Positions 19,611-28,680 of a stretch of 64,000 bases of DNA are shown piece by piece. The stretch is from Cohnella fermenti (GTDB lineage Bacteria; Bacillota; Bacilli; Paenibacillales; Paenibacillaceae): the NCBI RefSeq assembly GCF_004801405.1, contig NZ_SSOB01000020.1, positions 62,001 through 126,000 on the forward strand. Direction: 5' to 3'. The notes beneath the pieces are model-generated. The model was not told the DNA's origin. It did no database searches and worked only from the letters and a program-made list of their open reading frames with translations. The translations under genes and the position numbers were made by a program. The number at the start of each line of letters is the position of its first letter. Position 1 is the stretch's first letter.

Positions 19611-20402
19611 ATGGACAAGGACTTGGCCGACAAGCCGGATAGGTACACGATCCAGACGATCGACAAGGCGCTGACGCTGATCGAGCTGCTGGCGGAGCGG
19701 GGTTCGCTTAGCCTGATCGAGCTGACCGAGCTGCTGGAGCAGCCGAAGTCGTCGACGTACCGGATTATTCTGACGCTGCAGAACCGGGGCTTCATCGACC
19801 GGGACGACGAGGACGGCAAGTATTGCCTCGGCTACAAGCAGTTGATGCTGACCCGCAGCATGTTGGAGCGAAGCAACCTGCGGACGGCGGCGCTCGCGGA
19901 AATGAAGAAGCTGTCGGAACGATACGGAGATACGGTCAATCTGGGCGTGCTGGCGGACGGCGAGGTTCTGTACGTCGAAATTATCGAGAGCTCGTACCCG
20001 CTGCGCATGACCGATACGGTGGGCTCGCGTTCGCCGTTCCACGCGACGGGCATCGGCAAGGCGATCGTCTCGCAGCTCCCGGAAGCGGAAGCGCTGGCGC
20101 TGGCGGAGCAACACGGCCTGAAGCGGCTGACCGGGAACACGATCGGCGAGTGGGACAAGCTGCGCGCCGAGTTGGAGACGGTACGCGCCAGAGGCTATGC
20201 GCTGGACGATCAGGAGATTGTCGAAGGCGCGCGCTGCGTCGCCGCTCCGGTATATAATCTGTACGGCAAAGTGGAAGGCGCGATCAGCCTGTCCGGGGCG
20301 ATGCATCGCTTCGGGAAGGACAAGGTGGAGGAGATCGCGGAGCAGGTCGTGCTGGCCGCGAACGCCATCTCTCGCAAGATGGGATACAGACAGATTAAAT
20401 AG
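19611..20402 (+). CDS. IclR-family transcriptional regulator
   Basis: 263-residue regulator. The N-terminal winged helix (about 12-75) begins YTIQTIDKALTLIELLAE and has the LSLIELTELLEQPKSSTYRI recognition region. The C-terminal effector domain (about 90-255) has PFHATGIGKA and ALDDQEIVEGARCVAAPVY, standard IclR features. It is the second gene of the operon and 18 bases after the aminotransferase, so it most likely controls this operon through the inverted repeat upstream of 18258 in response to the substrate or an intermediate. Confidence 0.93.
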   Translation: MDKDLADKPDRYTIQTIDKALTLIELLAERGSLSLIELTELLEQPKSSTYRIILTLQNRGFIDRDDEDGKYCLGYKQLMLTRSMLERSNLRTAALAEMKKLSERYGDTVNLGVLADGEVLYVEIIESSYPLRMTDTVGSRSPFHATGIGKAIVSQLPEAEALALAEQHGLKRLTGNTIGEWDKLRAELETVRARGYALDDQEIVEGARCVAAPVYNLYGKVEGAISLSGAMHRFGKDKVEEIAEQVVLAANAISRKMGYRQIK

Positions 20403-20420
20403 CAGAAAGAAGGAATCAGC

Positions 20421-20816
20421 ATGTCCGAATGCATCCAAGCGGGCCAAGCGCCGCAATTCCCGTTGCCGTTCTCCCATGCGGTCAGGTCCGGAGACTATGT
20501 CTATGTCTCCGGACAGGTCGGCGTCGATCCGAAGACGCTCGCGAAGGACGGGGATACGATCGAGAGCCAGACCGTTCGGGCGCTGGGCAACATCGAACTT
20601 ATTCTTAACGAAGCGGGTCTGACGTTGGATCATGTTATTAAAGTCAACGCGATTCTGTCGAAGGGAGAAGACTCCCCCGGCTACAACAAAGCGTACGCAA
20701 GCGTCATGAAGGCGCCATACCCGGCCCGAACGACGGTTCATGCCGGCATCGGCGACTACCTGGTCGAGATCGACGTGATCGCTCACGCTCCTTCCGTACG
20801 GGGAGAAGCCCGATGA
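20421..20816 (+). CDS. ridA: RidA/YjgF-family imine deaminase
   Basis: 131 residues, full length for the family. RidA proteins hydrolyse reactive enamines and imines released by PLP enzymes. The family signature is present near the C-terminus, PARTTVHAG with the carboxylate-binding arginine, and SGQVGVDP and LGNIELILNEAG are typical. Its place beside a PLP aminotransferase, and in an island with a second PLP enzyme, suggests it removes their imine by-products. AGAAAGGA precedes the ATG. Its last four bases overlap the start of the next gene (ATGA), indicating translational coupling. Confidence 0.92.
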   Translation: MSECIQAGQAPQFPLPFSHAVRSGDYVYVSGQVGVDPKTLAKDGDTIESQTVRALGNIELILNEAGLTLDHVIKVNAILSKGEDSPGYNKAYASVMKAPYPARTTVHAGIGDYLVEIDVIAHAPSVRGEAR

Positions 20817-22342
20817 CGTCCGAGTACGGGCGAAGCGCCCGGCAATTCGCCGTGGCGGGTCTTTATCAGGAGACGAACACGTTCGCCCCGTTCGTAACGG
20901 AGCTCGAGGCTTTCGCCAGTGAGCGCGTCGCAGGCCCGGAAGCTTTTGTCGGCCGCTATGAGGGAACCCGCACCTCGATGGGAGGCGCGATCGCCGCGGC
21001 GAAGCAGCTCGGAGTCGAGCTGACGCCGGGCTTCTATGCGGCTGCGACGCCCAGCGGGACGTTGACGGATACGGCGGCAGAGGAGCTGCTGGAGGCGGTC
21101 GTCGATTCCGTCTCCCCCGAATCGGATGGCCTGCTGCTCATCGTGCACGGGGCCATGGTCGCCGCTTCCTATCCGGATCTGGAGGGCGAGCTGCTGCGCC
21201 GGCTTCGCGGGAAGCTTGGAGCAAGCTTCCCGATTGTCGCGACGATCGACCTTCACGGCAACGTCAGCGCCGATATGGCAGAGCTCGCCGACATCATCGT
21301 CGGCTATGACACTTATCCTCACGTCGATATGTTCGAGCGCGCGGCGGAAGCGTTCGAACTGCTCGTTGGCTGCGCGAACGCGGAGATTCGTCCGGCCAGA
21401 GCTCTCGCGCATACGAACATGCTTGTCGTTCCGCAAGCCATGATGACGGAGCAGGGTGCGATGAAGGAGCTGATGGAGCGGGCATTCGCGATGGAAAAAA
21501 CCGCAGGAGTGCTTAACGTGACGGTCGCCGGGGGATTCCCCTATAGCGACGTAGCCGATGCGGGCATGAGCTTTATCGTGACGACGGACGGTGACGAAGA
21601 GCTCGCCGCCAGATATGCCAAGGAGCTCTGCAGGATGGCGGTCGGCTTCAAGACGAGGTTCGGCCTGTCGGCATTGCCTCCCGGCGAGGCGGTCGCGGCC
21701 GCGCTTGCCGCCCCGCAAGGTCCAATCGTCCTCGTCGAGGGCTCGGACAACGTGGGAGGCGGCGCCCCGGCGGATGCCACGCATACGCTGGCGTGCCTGA
21801 CGAAGCTTCCGAAGCGGGCTCTCGCCGTGATCTGCGACGAAGCGGCGGTCAAGGCGGCCGCGCTCGCCGGAATCGGCGGGACGTTCCGGCGAGCGGTCGG
21901 CGGGCGGCACGACGAGCTTCACGGGTCGCCCGTGGCTGTGGAGGGCAAGGTCCGTCTCTTGTCCGACGGCGAGTACCGTCATGTAGGTCCTTATATGACG
22001 GGACAGTTGGCGTTCATGGGACATACGGCGGTAGTGGAGTGCGGCAGCCTGACGCTTGTCCTGACGGAGAAGCGGGTGCCCCCGTGGGATCTCGGCCACG
22101 TTCGTTCCGTGGGGCTGTGGCCCGCCGATTACGACATTATCCTGGCCAAGTCGGCCATCGCTTGGCAGACCGCCTTCGGCCCCTTCGCCCAAGGCATCGT
22201 TCACGTGGATTCCCCCGGCTGCTGCAGCGCGAATCTCGCCCACTTCCGATACGAGTCCGTCGCCCGGCCGGTCTATCCGCTGGACGAAGGAGAACCGCGT
22301 CCGCGCTTGTCCGTCTTTCGAGAGAGGAGCAATTGTCGATGA
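20813..22342 (+). CDS. M81-family (MlrC-like) metallopeptidase-type hydrolase
   Basis: 509-residue cytoplasmic enzyme of the MlrC/DUF1485 family, named after a microcystin-degradation protein, although most members have unknown substrates. The N-terminal domain carries the likely zinc ligands D146 and H148 in ATIDLHGN and H170 and D172 in YDTYPHVD. VHGAM and the N-terminal GLYQETNTFAP are also family marks. The C-terminal domain includes DNVGGGAPADAT. Four-base overlaps with both neighbours show a tight operon. In this setting it is more probably an amidohydrolase for a small catabolic intermediate than a toxin peptidase; that is inference. Confidence 0.87.
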   Translation: MTSEYGRSARQFAVAGLYQETNTFAPFVTELEAFASERVAGPEAFVGRYEGTRTSMGGAIAAAKQLGVELTPGFYAAATPSGTLTDTAAEELLEAVVDSVSPESDGLLLIVHGAMVAASYPDLEGELLRRLRGKLGASFPIVATIDLHGNVSADMAELADIIVGYDTYPHVDMFERAAEAFELLVGCANAEIRPARALAHTNMLVVPQAMMTEQGAMKELMERAFAMEKTAGVLNVTVAGGFPYSDVADAGMSFIVTTDGDEELAARYAKELCRMAVGFKTRFGLSALPPGEAVAAALAAPQGPIVLVEGSDNVGGGAPADATHTLACLTKLPKRALAVICDEAAVKAAALAGIGGTFRRAVGGRHDELHGSPVAVEGKVRLLSDGEYRHVGPYMTGQLAFMGHTAVVECGSLTLVLTEKRVPPWDLGHVRSVGLWPADYDIILAKSAIAWQTAFGPFAQGIVHVDSPGCCSANLAHFRYESVARPVYPLDEGEPRPRLSVFRERSNCR

Positions 22343-23229
22343 GATTGGTTCATTTTATTCGGGACGGCGTTAGCCGTCTCGGCATTCAGGCTGCGGAAGG
22401 CTCCGTGCTGGACGTGACCGAGGCGCGCGGCGGGGCGGCCGGCGAAGCGGGCTCGAGCCTGCCTTCGACCGTCGAAGAAGCGATCGCAGGAGGCGAGGGG
22501 GCGCTCGCCGCGCTGCGATCATTGGCGGAGAATGCGAGCGGAGCGTCGCTGCTTCGCGAGGAGGAGCTTGAACTGGCCCCCTGCGTGCCGAAGCCGGGCA
22601 AAATCATCTGCGTAGGCCTGAACTACCGCAAGCACGCGGAAGAGACGAATGCGCCGATTCCGCAGTCGCCGATTCTGTTCAGCAAGTACGGCAACGCCCT
22701 GGCCGCGCATGGGGAGGACGTTCCGCTGCCCGCCGCCGTCTCGGACAAGGTCGATTATGAGGCGGAGCTTGCCGTCGTCATCGGGCGCAAGGCCAAGGAC
22801 GTCTCGCGCGAGGAAGCGCTGGGTTATGTCTTCGGCTATTGCAACGCCAACGACCTGTCGGCGCGGGATCTGCAACTGCGCACGTCCCAATGGCTGCTGG
22901 GCAAGACCTGCGACAAGTTCGCCCCGATCGGGCCGTATCTGGTGACGGCGGACGAGGTCGGCAACCCGAACGAGCTCGCCATCTCCTGTACCGTCAACGG
23001 AGAAACCCGGCAATCGTCGAACACGGCGGATATGATTTTCCACTGTGACGAGATTGTCAGCTACCTGTCGCGGCACATGACGCTGGAGCCGGGAGACCTT
23101 ATTCTGACCGGAACGCCGGAGGGCGTCGTGCTCGGTTATCCGGCCGATAAGCAGGTTTACCTGAAGTCCGGGGACATCGTGACGGTGGAGATCGAGAAGC
23201 TCGGCCGCCTGACGAATCGGATGGTCTGA
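22339..23229 (+). CDS. Fumarylacetoacetate hydrolase (FAH)-family enzyme
   Basis: 296 residues. FAH-fold enzymes cleave or hydrate 2-oxo acids such as 2,4-diketo-3-deoxy sugar acids, using a divalent metal. The conserved metal site is present: DYEAELAVVIGR with E141 and E143, and NDLSARD with D172. GLNYRKHAEE, the TCDKFAPIGPY block and GDLILTGTPEGV complete the family core. An N-terminal domain of about 80 residues precedes it. The ATG overlaps the stop of the M81 gene. Pairing with a Gfo/Idh/MocA dehydrogenase suggests a sugar-acid or keto-acid pathway. Substrate not assignable. Confidence 0.9.
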   Translation: MRLVHFIRDGVSRLGIQAAEGSVLDVTEARGGAAGEAGSSLPSTVEEAIAGGEGALAALRSLAENASGASLLREEELELAPCVPKPGKIICVGLNYRKHAEETNAPIPQSPILFSKYGNALAAHGEDVPLPAAVSDKVDYEAELAVVIGRKAKDVSREEALGYVFGYCNANDLSARDLQLRTSQWLLGKTCDKFAPIGPYLVTADEVGNPNELAISCTVNGETRQSSNTADMIFHCDEIVSYLSRHMTLEPGDLILTGTPEGVVLGYPADKQVYLKSGDIVTVEIEKLGRLTNRMV

Positions 23230-24383
23230 TGGGCGGGAGCGATGGAGTCGATAGAGTCATAGGCGTCGGCGTTATCGGCTGCGGGTACTTCGGCGCGGAG
23301 TTCGCACGGATTATTCGCGGGCTGGAGGGAGCCCGCGTGGCGGCCATCTGCGGCGGAGGCGCCAGGGACCTCTCCGGGCTTGCGGCCGAGCTGGGCTGCG
23401 AGGTAGAGTCGACGGCGGATCGTCTGCTCCGCCGAGCGGACGTGGAGGCCGTTATCGTGGCAAGCCCGAATCATCTGCACAAGGAGGCCGTTGTCGCGGC
23501 AGCCTTGCAGGGCAAGCATGTCTTCTGCGAGAAGCCCGCCGCTCTGTCGCTGAGCGATTGCCGGGAGATGGTGAAGGCGTGCCGCGAGAACGGCGTGCGG
23601 CTGATGCTCGGCCATATTCTGCACTTCCTTCCCGGCATCCGGCAAGTCAAAGCCTGGCTGGCGGCGGGGGAGATCGGCCGGCTCGTTGCCGTTCACGCGG
23701 CCCGAACGGGCTGGGAGGACGTGCGCCCGCATCCGGGTTGGAAGGGCCAACGCGCCCAGTCCGGGGGACAACTGTTCCACCATATTCACGAGCTGGATTT
23801 GCTGCTGTCGCTGATGGGGCCGGTCGAGCGTCTTGTCATGCTGGCAGGCAACGTCGCCCATCGCGGGGAGGACGGCTTCTCCGGCGAAGACGACGTGCTG
23901 CTGTTGACCCTTCGCTTCCAGAGCGGCGCGCTCGGCACGCTTCATTACGGGACGAGCTATCGCCGGGGCGAGCATTGGGTGAAGGTGAATGGGACGGGCG
24001 GCTCCGTCTGGATCGATTGGCATAAGTCCGAGATCGAGCTTAGGAGAGAAGGGGCTGCGCCCGTCCGCATCGGGCTGAACGGGGACGCGCAAGAGGACGG
24101 GGAGCGTGCCGCATTGTTTCGCGGCGAGCGGGGCGGCGGAGTTGTCTTCGGAAGCCCGGAGGAACGGCCGCCAAGCTTCCTTCAGGCTCCGATGAAGCGG
24201 GAGATGCTCGTATTTCTCGCCGCCGTGAGAGGAAGGCCGGTTGAGGCGGATATTCAAGCGCTGATAGACGGGACGGCGGCGCTTCGCTCGGTGGCGATGG
24301 CGGAGGCGGCGATGAGATCCGGCGCGGAAGGCCGCATTCTCGATATGACATCCGTATCCTATGATTGCGATTACATTGGATAA
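23229..24383 (+). CDS. Gfo/Idh/MocA-family NAD(P)-dependent oxidoreductase
   Basis: 384 residues. Rossmann domain with GVIGCGYFG (about 14-22) and the conserved EKP (101-103) that positions nicotinamide and substrate; the C-terminal domain carries HHIHELDLLL, a typical active-site helix. These enzymes oxidise sugars, inositols or sugar derivatives; one branch opens 2,7-anhydro-sialic acid, but that branch cannot be distinguished here. The ATG overlaps the upstream stop codon by one base. It is the last gene before importer 1, from which it is separated by a promoter region. Confidence 0.9.
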   Translation: MGGSDGVDRVIGVGVIGCGYFGAEFARIIRGLEGARVAAICGGGARDLSGLAAELGCEVESTADRLLRRADVEAVIVASPNHLHKEAVVAAALQGKHVFCEKPAALSLSDCREMVKACRENGVRLMLGHILHFLPGIRQVKAWLAAGEIGRLVAVHAARTGWEDVRPHPGWKGQRAQSGGQLFHHIHELDLLLSLMGPVERLVMLAGNVAHRGEDGFSGEDDVLLLTLRFQSGALGTLHYGTSYRRGEHWVKVNGTGGSVWIDWHKSEIELRREGAAPVRIGLNGDAQEDGERAALFRGERGGGVVFGSPEERPPSFLQAPMKREMLVFLAAVRGRPVEADIQALIDGTAALRSVAMAEAAMRSGAEGRILDMTSVSYDCDYIG

Positions 24384-24430
24384 CCATGTCAGATAACCTA
24401 ACATAATTTTCGCAAAGTGCACATAAACGA

Positions 24431-24486
24431 TTGACAGGCATGGAGCGAAAGTGTAAGCTTTATCTATCATCTGGTCATACCATACT
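24431..24486 (+). promoter_or_regulatory. Promoter region with GntR-type operator before importer 1
   Basis: TTGACA at 24431-24436 is a perfect -35 box, with weak -10 candidates 17-18 bp beyond. The operator-like palindrome TGGTCATACCA is at 24472-24482 and continues into CATACT. The same 11-mer is found before two other genes of the island, with variants at two more places. The leader to the importer gene is about 245 nt and holds no other feature I can name. Confidence 0.65.
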
Positions 24487-24728
24487 CTCTATTTAGGCGG
24501 GATCGCAGACAGGAATTTTTTGCTCGGACTAAGTGGTAAGACCATAATACTAATTCGGAGGTGTCTCTCGAAACAAAGGCTGCGGTTGGAAGTTAGATAC
24601 GGCAAGGTTGAGCAGCAGACGAGCTTGAGCATCAAGAGATGGGGCTTATGGACTTGGGCCGGTTCCGAATCGAGCGGAGGAGGAATCGGCAGGCGGCAAC
24701 TCGAACTTCAAACCTTGGGGGGATACGC

Positions 24729-26060
24729 ATGAGAAAAGCGAATTGGGCAGCGGGAGCACTTGTCTTATCGATCGGATTCATGGCAGGCTGCGGCAACAAC
24801 GGGAATGGCGGGACGGCGGAAGGAGGCTCTCCGGCAAGCGCGAGCGCTTCGGGCCAGAAGGTGGAGCTGACATGGTGGGTCGATGCGCGGGAGGACCTGC
24901 AGAGCGCCTATGAATCGATCAAGGGCGATTACGAGACGGCCCATCCCGGCACGACGATCAAGCTCGTCAAGACGCCGGACGACAAGATCGCGGAGAGAAT
25001 CAGCATCGCGATCAACACCGCAGAGCTTCCGGACGTTCAGCAAGGGGCGATCGGCTGGCCGCTCACCTACGCGAAGAAGGATCTGCTCGTCCCGCTGGAG
25101 GAGGCTATCGACAAGGAAGACTTCGAGGCGGGCGTTCTGGATTCGCTGTCGGTGGACGGGCACTTGTACATCATTCCCAACAGCATTACGGCACCGGGCA
25201 TGATGGTGAACCTGGATCTGTTCGAAGCCAAGGGAGCAACCGATCTGCTGCCGAAGAACATGGCCACATGGACGTACGATCAGTTCAAGGAAGCGGCGCA
25301 GGCCGTCAACGACCCGGCCAACGGCATCTACGGCTTCGGCACGTATGCCGGCGATACGGGCGGCGATCAGAGTCATCACTTGTTCCTGTGGGGCTTCGGC
25401 GCCAGCACCTGGTCGGACGACAAGACGAAGGCGGTGCTCAATTCTCCGGAAGGGGTCGAAGGCCTTGAGTACCTGACAAGCCTGATCGACGAAGGGCTGA
25501 CGCCTCCGGGAACACCGGGTCTCAAGGCGGGCGCGGTCATCAACGAGATGTTCCTGCAGGGCAAGATCGGCATGACCTTCGGAAGCCTGGCCAACCTCGG
25601 CGCGTTCGACAAAGCCTTCGCGGAAGGCTCGGCCAAGAAGTTCAACTACGATATCGTCCCTTACCCGAGCAAGGACGGCGAGAGCTCGAATTCGCTGCTG
25701 CTCGGCTACGGAACCTGGGTATGGAATACGAAGGACGAAGCGAAGATGAGCGCTGCCAAGGAATTCGCGACCTTCGTCAACAGCAAGGAAAGCATGGCCA
25801 AGATGGCGGAGGCCGCCAGCGTCATCGCGACGCGCAAGTCGATGGCGGCGAGCTATGCGGAGGATTCTCCGCAGGGCAAGACGATCAAGCTGTCTGCCTA
25901 TGCGAAGGATATCGGGCTGTCGATTCCGGGCTACTCCGAGACCCGCAACGCCTTCTTCCCCGAGCTCCAAGCCGCGTTCACGAAGCATAAGACCGCGCAG
26001 CAGGCGCTCGACGACTGGGTTGCCAAGGCCAACGAGATTATCGCAACGAATTCCAAGTAA
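24729..26060 (+). CDS. Sugar ABC transporter substrate-binding lipoprotein (importer 1)
   Basis: 443-residue lipoprotein that captures a carbohydrate outside the membrane and hands it to the following permeases. Signal peptide with lipobox FMAGC (Cys about 19), then a Gly/Ser/Ala linker, then the type 1 extracellular solute-binding fold (VELTWWVDAR, INTAELPDVQQG, TYDQFKEAAQA, FMTFG-like segment near 300). The ATG at 24729 is chosen because the lipoprotein signal starts there, although the ribosome site is only a G run; a longer frame upstream is implausible. It opens a cluster with two permeases and an SDR. Confidence 0.92.
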   Translation: MRKANWAAGALVLSIGFMAGCGNNGNGGTAEGGSPASASASGQKVELTWWVDAREDLQSAYESIKGDYETAHPGTTIKLVKTPDDKIAERISIAINTAELPDVQQGAIGWPLTYAKKDLLVPLEEAIDKEDFEAGVLDSLSVDGHLYIIPNSITAPGMMVNLDLFEAKGATDLLPKNMATWTYDQFKEAAQAVNDPANGIYGFGTYAGDTGGDQSHHLFLWGFGASTWSDDKTKAVLNSPEGVEGLEYLTSLIDEGLTPPGTPGLKAGAVINEMFLQGKIGMTFGSLANLGAFDKAFAEGSAKKFNYDIVPYPSKDGESSNSLLLGYGTWVWNTKDEAKMSAAKEFATFVNSKESMAKMAEAASVIATRKSMAASYAEDSPQGKTIKLSAYAKDIGLSIPGYSETRNAFFPELQAAFTKHKTAQQALDDWVAKANEIIATNSK

Positions 26061-26072
26061 GGTGCAGGAGCC

Positions 26073-27017
26073 ATGCCGGGGGGAGCCTTCAGCGCTGCAG
26101 CGGACTTCCTCCGGCAAGTTCATGAAGAGAGTTGGGATAAGATCATGGCATCTAGAGCTTACCGGGAATTCTGGGGTTTCTTCTTCATCCTTCCGTTCCT
26201 GCTCGTGTTCGCCGCCTTCGAGATTTATCCGTTCCTTGACGCGATTTATTTGAGCTTGTTCGATTACGGCATCGGACGCAAGGAATGGATCGGCTTCGGC
26301 AACTACTCTCATCTGCTCGGGGACGACGTGTTCCTCAAGTCGATTCGCAACACCTTCCTGCTTGTCCTGGGAGTCGTGCCGCTATCGGTAGGCTTCTCGC
26401 TGGCGGCGGCCAGCATCGTCATCCACAAGTCGGCGGCGGTCGCTTCGTTCTTCCGGGCGAGCTTCTATCTGCCGATCGTCACCTCGCAGGTTATCCTGTC
26501 GATCGCTTGGCTGTGGATTTACAATCCGATGACCGGGGTCGCGAATTACGGACTCTCCCTCTTCGGGATAGAGCCCGTTATGTGGCTGTCGGATTCCTCG
26601 GTTACGCTTGTTGCGGTCATCATCGTCGTCATTACGTGGTGCGTCGGACAGCCGTTTATTCTGTATCTGGCCGGGCTCGGAGGCATCCCGTCTTCCTACT
26701 ACGAGGCGGCATCGATCGACGGGGCCTCGCCTTGGCGGAAGTTCTGGAGCATTACGCTGCCGCTGCTGAAGCCGACGACGCTGTATGTCGTCGTGACGAC
26801 GACCATCGGCGCCTTCCAGACGTTCGTCGTCATCCAACTGCTCACCGGCGGCGGCCCGAACTACTCCACAACGACGATCATGTACATGCTGTATGAGACA
26901 GCCTTCAAGTACGGCAATCTGGGTCTCGCTTCCGCGATGGGTGTTTTGCTTGCTGTGCTGATCTCGATTTTCTCCCTGATTCAATTCAAATTCTTCCGGT
27001 CCGATGTCGAGTATTAA
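26073..27017 (+). CDS. Sugar ABC transporter permease, MalF/UgpA type (importer 1)
   Basis: Integral membrane subunit with about six transmembrane helices; forms the channel with the next gene product. The EAA loop that docks the ATPase is visible as YYEAASIDGASPWRKFWSITLP. The first helix (FFFILPFLLVFAAFEIYPFL) would begin about 15 residues in if translation started at the ATG at 26145; the ATG at 26073 gives 24 more residues, but its AGGAG lies only two bases away. Either start is possible. No ATPase gene lies nearby. Confidence 0.9.
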   Translation: MPGGAFSAAADFLRQVHEESWDKIMASRAYREFWGFFFILPFLLVFAAFEIYPFLDAIYLSLFDYGIGRKEWIGFGNYSHLLGDDVFLKSIRNTFLLVLGVVPLSVGFSLAAASIVIHKSAAVASFFRASFYLPIVTSQVILSIAWLWIYNPMTGVANYGLSLFGIEPVMWLSDSSVTLVAVIIVVITWCVGQPFILYLAGLGGIPSSYYEAASIDGASPWRKFWSITLPLLKPTTLYVVVTTTIGAFQTFVVIQLLTGGGPNYSTTTIMYMLYETAFKYGNLGLASAMGVLLAVLISIFSLIQFKFFRSDVEY

Positions 27018-27030
27018 GGAGGCGCCGCCG

Positions 27031-27849
27031 ATGACCAAAGGACTTAAATGGGCTGCCGACCTGGTGCTCTATCTATGCGCGTTGTTCTTCCTGTTCCCGA
27101 TCTACTGGATGATCACCGGCTCGTTCAAGAGCCAGTCGATGGCGGTTCAAATTCCGCCGGAGCTGTTCCCTTCCGCACCGACGACAGCCAACTACACGAA
27201 GCTGTTCGCGGAGAGCGAGGTGGTCCGCTGGCTGCTCAACAGCGTGCTGATCGCGGGAGGCTCGACGCTGCTCGCCTGCATCGTGGCGACGATGGCCGGC
27301 TATGCGTTCACCAAGCATCGCTTCACCGGGCAGGCCGTTCTGTTCGGGTTGGTCATCGTCACAATGATGATTCCGCGCCAACTGGGGCTTGTGCCGCTGT
27401 TCACGCTGATGAAGAACCTGCATCTGGTCAACAACGGCTGGAGCGTCATCCTTCCGGTCATGGCTCTGCCGTTCGCCGCCTTCCTCATGAAGCAGTTCAG
27501 CCAGACGGTGCCGAACGAATTGCTCGAGGCGGGCAAGATCGACGGCTGCAGCGAGATTGCCTTGTTCACAAAGCTGTTCCTGCCGGTGGTCAAGCCCGGA
27601 ATCGGCGCGCTCGCCATCTTCGTGTTCTCGTTCTCCTGGAACGACTACCTGTGGCAGCTCATCATGCTCAGCGACGAATCGAAGATGACGATCAACGTCG
27701 GCATCTCCACTCTAGTCAGCGAATTCTCGGCCAATTACGGCGCGCAGATGGCTGCGGCCACGATGGGCTTCATTCCGATATTTGTCGTATTTATCGCGTT
27801 CCAACGTTATTTCGTCAAGGGCATTACGGTTGGCAGCGTGAAGGGATAA
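27031..27849 (+). CDS. Sugar ABC transporter permease, MalG/UgpE type (importer 1)
   Basis: 272-residue partner permease with six predicted transmembrane segments. The EAA loop reads LLEAGKIDGCSEIALFTKLF, and the C-terminal end RYFVKGITVGSVKG is the hallmark of this family. AAGGAGG precedes the ATG at 27031 by nine bases. It follows the first permease by 13 bp and is followed by the SDR gene. Confidence 0.93.
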   Translation: MTKGLKWAADLVLYLCALFFLFPIYWMITGSFKSQSMAVQIPPELFPSAPTTANYTKLFAESEVVRWLLNSVLIAGGSTLLACIVATMAGYAFTKHRFTGQAVLFGLVIVTMMIPRQLGLVPLFTLMKNLHLVNNGWSVILPVMALPFAAFLMKQFSQTVPNELLEAGKIDGCSEIALFTKLFLPVVKPGIGALAIFVFSFSWNDYLWQLIMLSDESKMTINVGISTLVSEFSANYGAQMAAATMGFIPIFVVFIAFQRYFVKGITVGSVKG

Positions 27850-27882
27850 AGAACGAGTGTGGAAAAAGGAGGAGGAGCTGCG

Positions 27883-28680
27883 ATGAATGTGATGGAGCTG
27901 TTCCGGCTCGATTCCAAGGTGGCGGTCGTGACCGGAGGCTCCGGCTTGTACGGAGCCCACATCTCTGCCGCTCTGGCGCAAGCGGGGGCTGCCGTCGTTA
28001 TCGCTTCGCGCGGCGTGGCCGAATGCGAAGCTCTGGCGGCCAAGCTTCGCGGCGAAGGCGCGGACGCCGTTGCGCTCCCGCTCGACCTGGGCGACGAAGC
28101 GAGCATTCAATCGTTCGTTGCGCAGACGCTGGAGCGCTGCGGGCGCATCGACATTCTGGTCAACAACGCCGTCTCGCGGGTCGGATTGGCCGATCTGGAG
28201 CAGACGGAGGCGGGCGGCTGGAGCGCGGCCGAGCAGGTGAACGGGCTCGGAACGATGCTGCTGACGAAGGCGGTCGTCCCCTCGATGAGAGAGCGGAGGG
28301 AAGGAAATATTATTAATATTTCCTCCATTCAAGGAATTCTGGGCCCGAATTTTCCCGTATACGGCAACACCGGTCGAACAAGCGGAATCGAATATACGTA
28401 CAACAAGTGGGGATTGGTCGGCATGACCAAGTGGCTGGCCAATTACTACGGGCCGTACAACATCCGGGTCAACAGCATAAGCCCCGGCGGCTATAACCCG
28501 TCCGGAGCGTTGGAGGACGACAACGACGAATTCCTCCGGAATTACAAGGTAAGAACGCCGCTCGGCAGAATGGCGGACGACGACGATATCAAAGGCGCGG
28601 TCGTGTATCTGGCCTCCCGCGCTTCATCCTACATCACGGGACATAATCTCGTTATGGACGGGGGATGGAGCAACTGGTAG
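27883..28680 (+). CDS. Short-chain dehydrogenase/reductase (SDR)
   Basis: 265-residue NAD(P)-dependent oxidoreductase of the classical SDR type. TGGSGLYG (17-24) binds the cofactor, NNA (94-96) stabilises the fold, and the catalytic set is a Ser at 147/148 with Y171 and K175 in the YxxxK motif. Sequence style resembles KduD or gluconate 5-dehydrogenase, so a sugar or sugar-acid substrate is likely. GGAGGAG lies before the ATG at 27883. It is the last gene of the importer 1 operon. Its 3' end overlaps that of the opposite-strand GntR gene by 29 bp. Confidence 0.9.
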   Translation: MNVMELFRLDSKVAVVTGGSGLYGAHISAALAQAGAAVVIASRGVAECEALAAKLRGEGADAVALPLDLGDEASIQSFVAQTLERCGRIDILVNNAVSRVGLADLEQTEAGGWSAAEQVNGLGTMLLTKAVVPSMRERREGNIINISSIQGILGPNFPVYGNTGRTSGIEYTYNKWGLVGMTKWLANYYGPYNIRVNSISPGGYNPSGALEDDNDEFLRNYKVRTPLGRMADDDDIKGAVVYLASRASSYITGHNLVMDGGWSNW

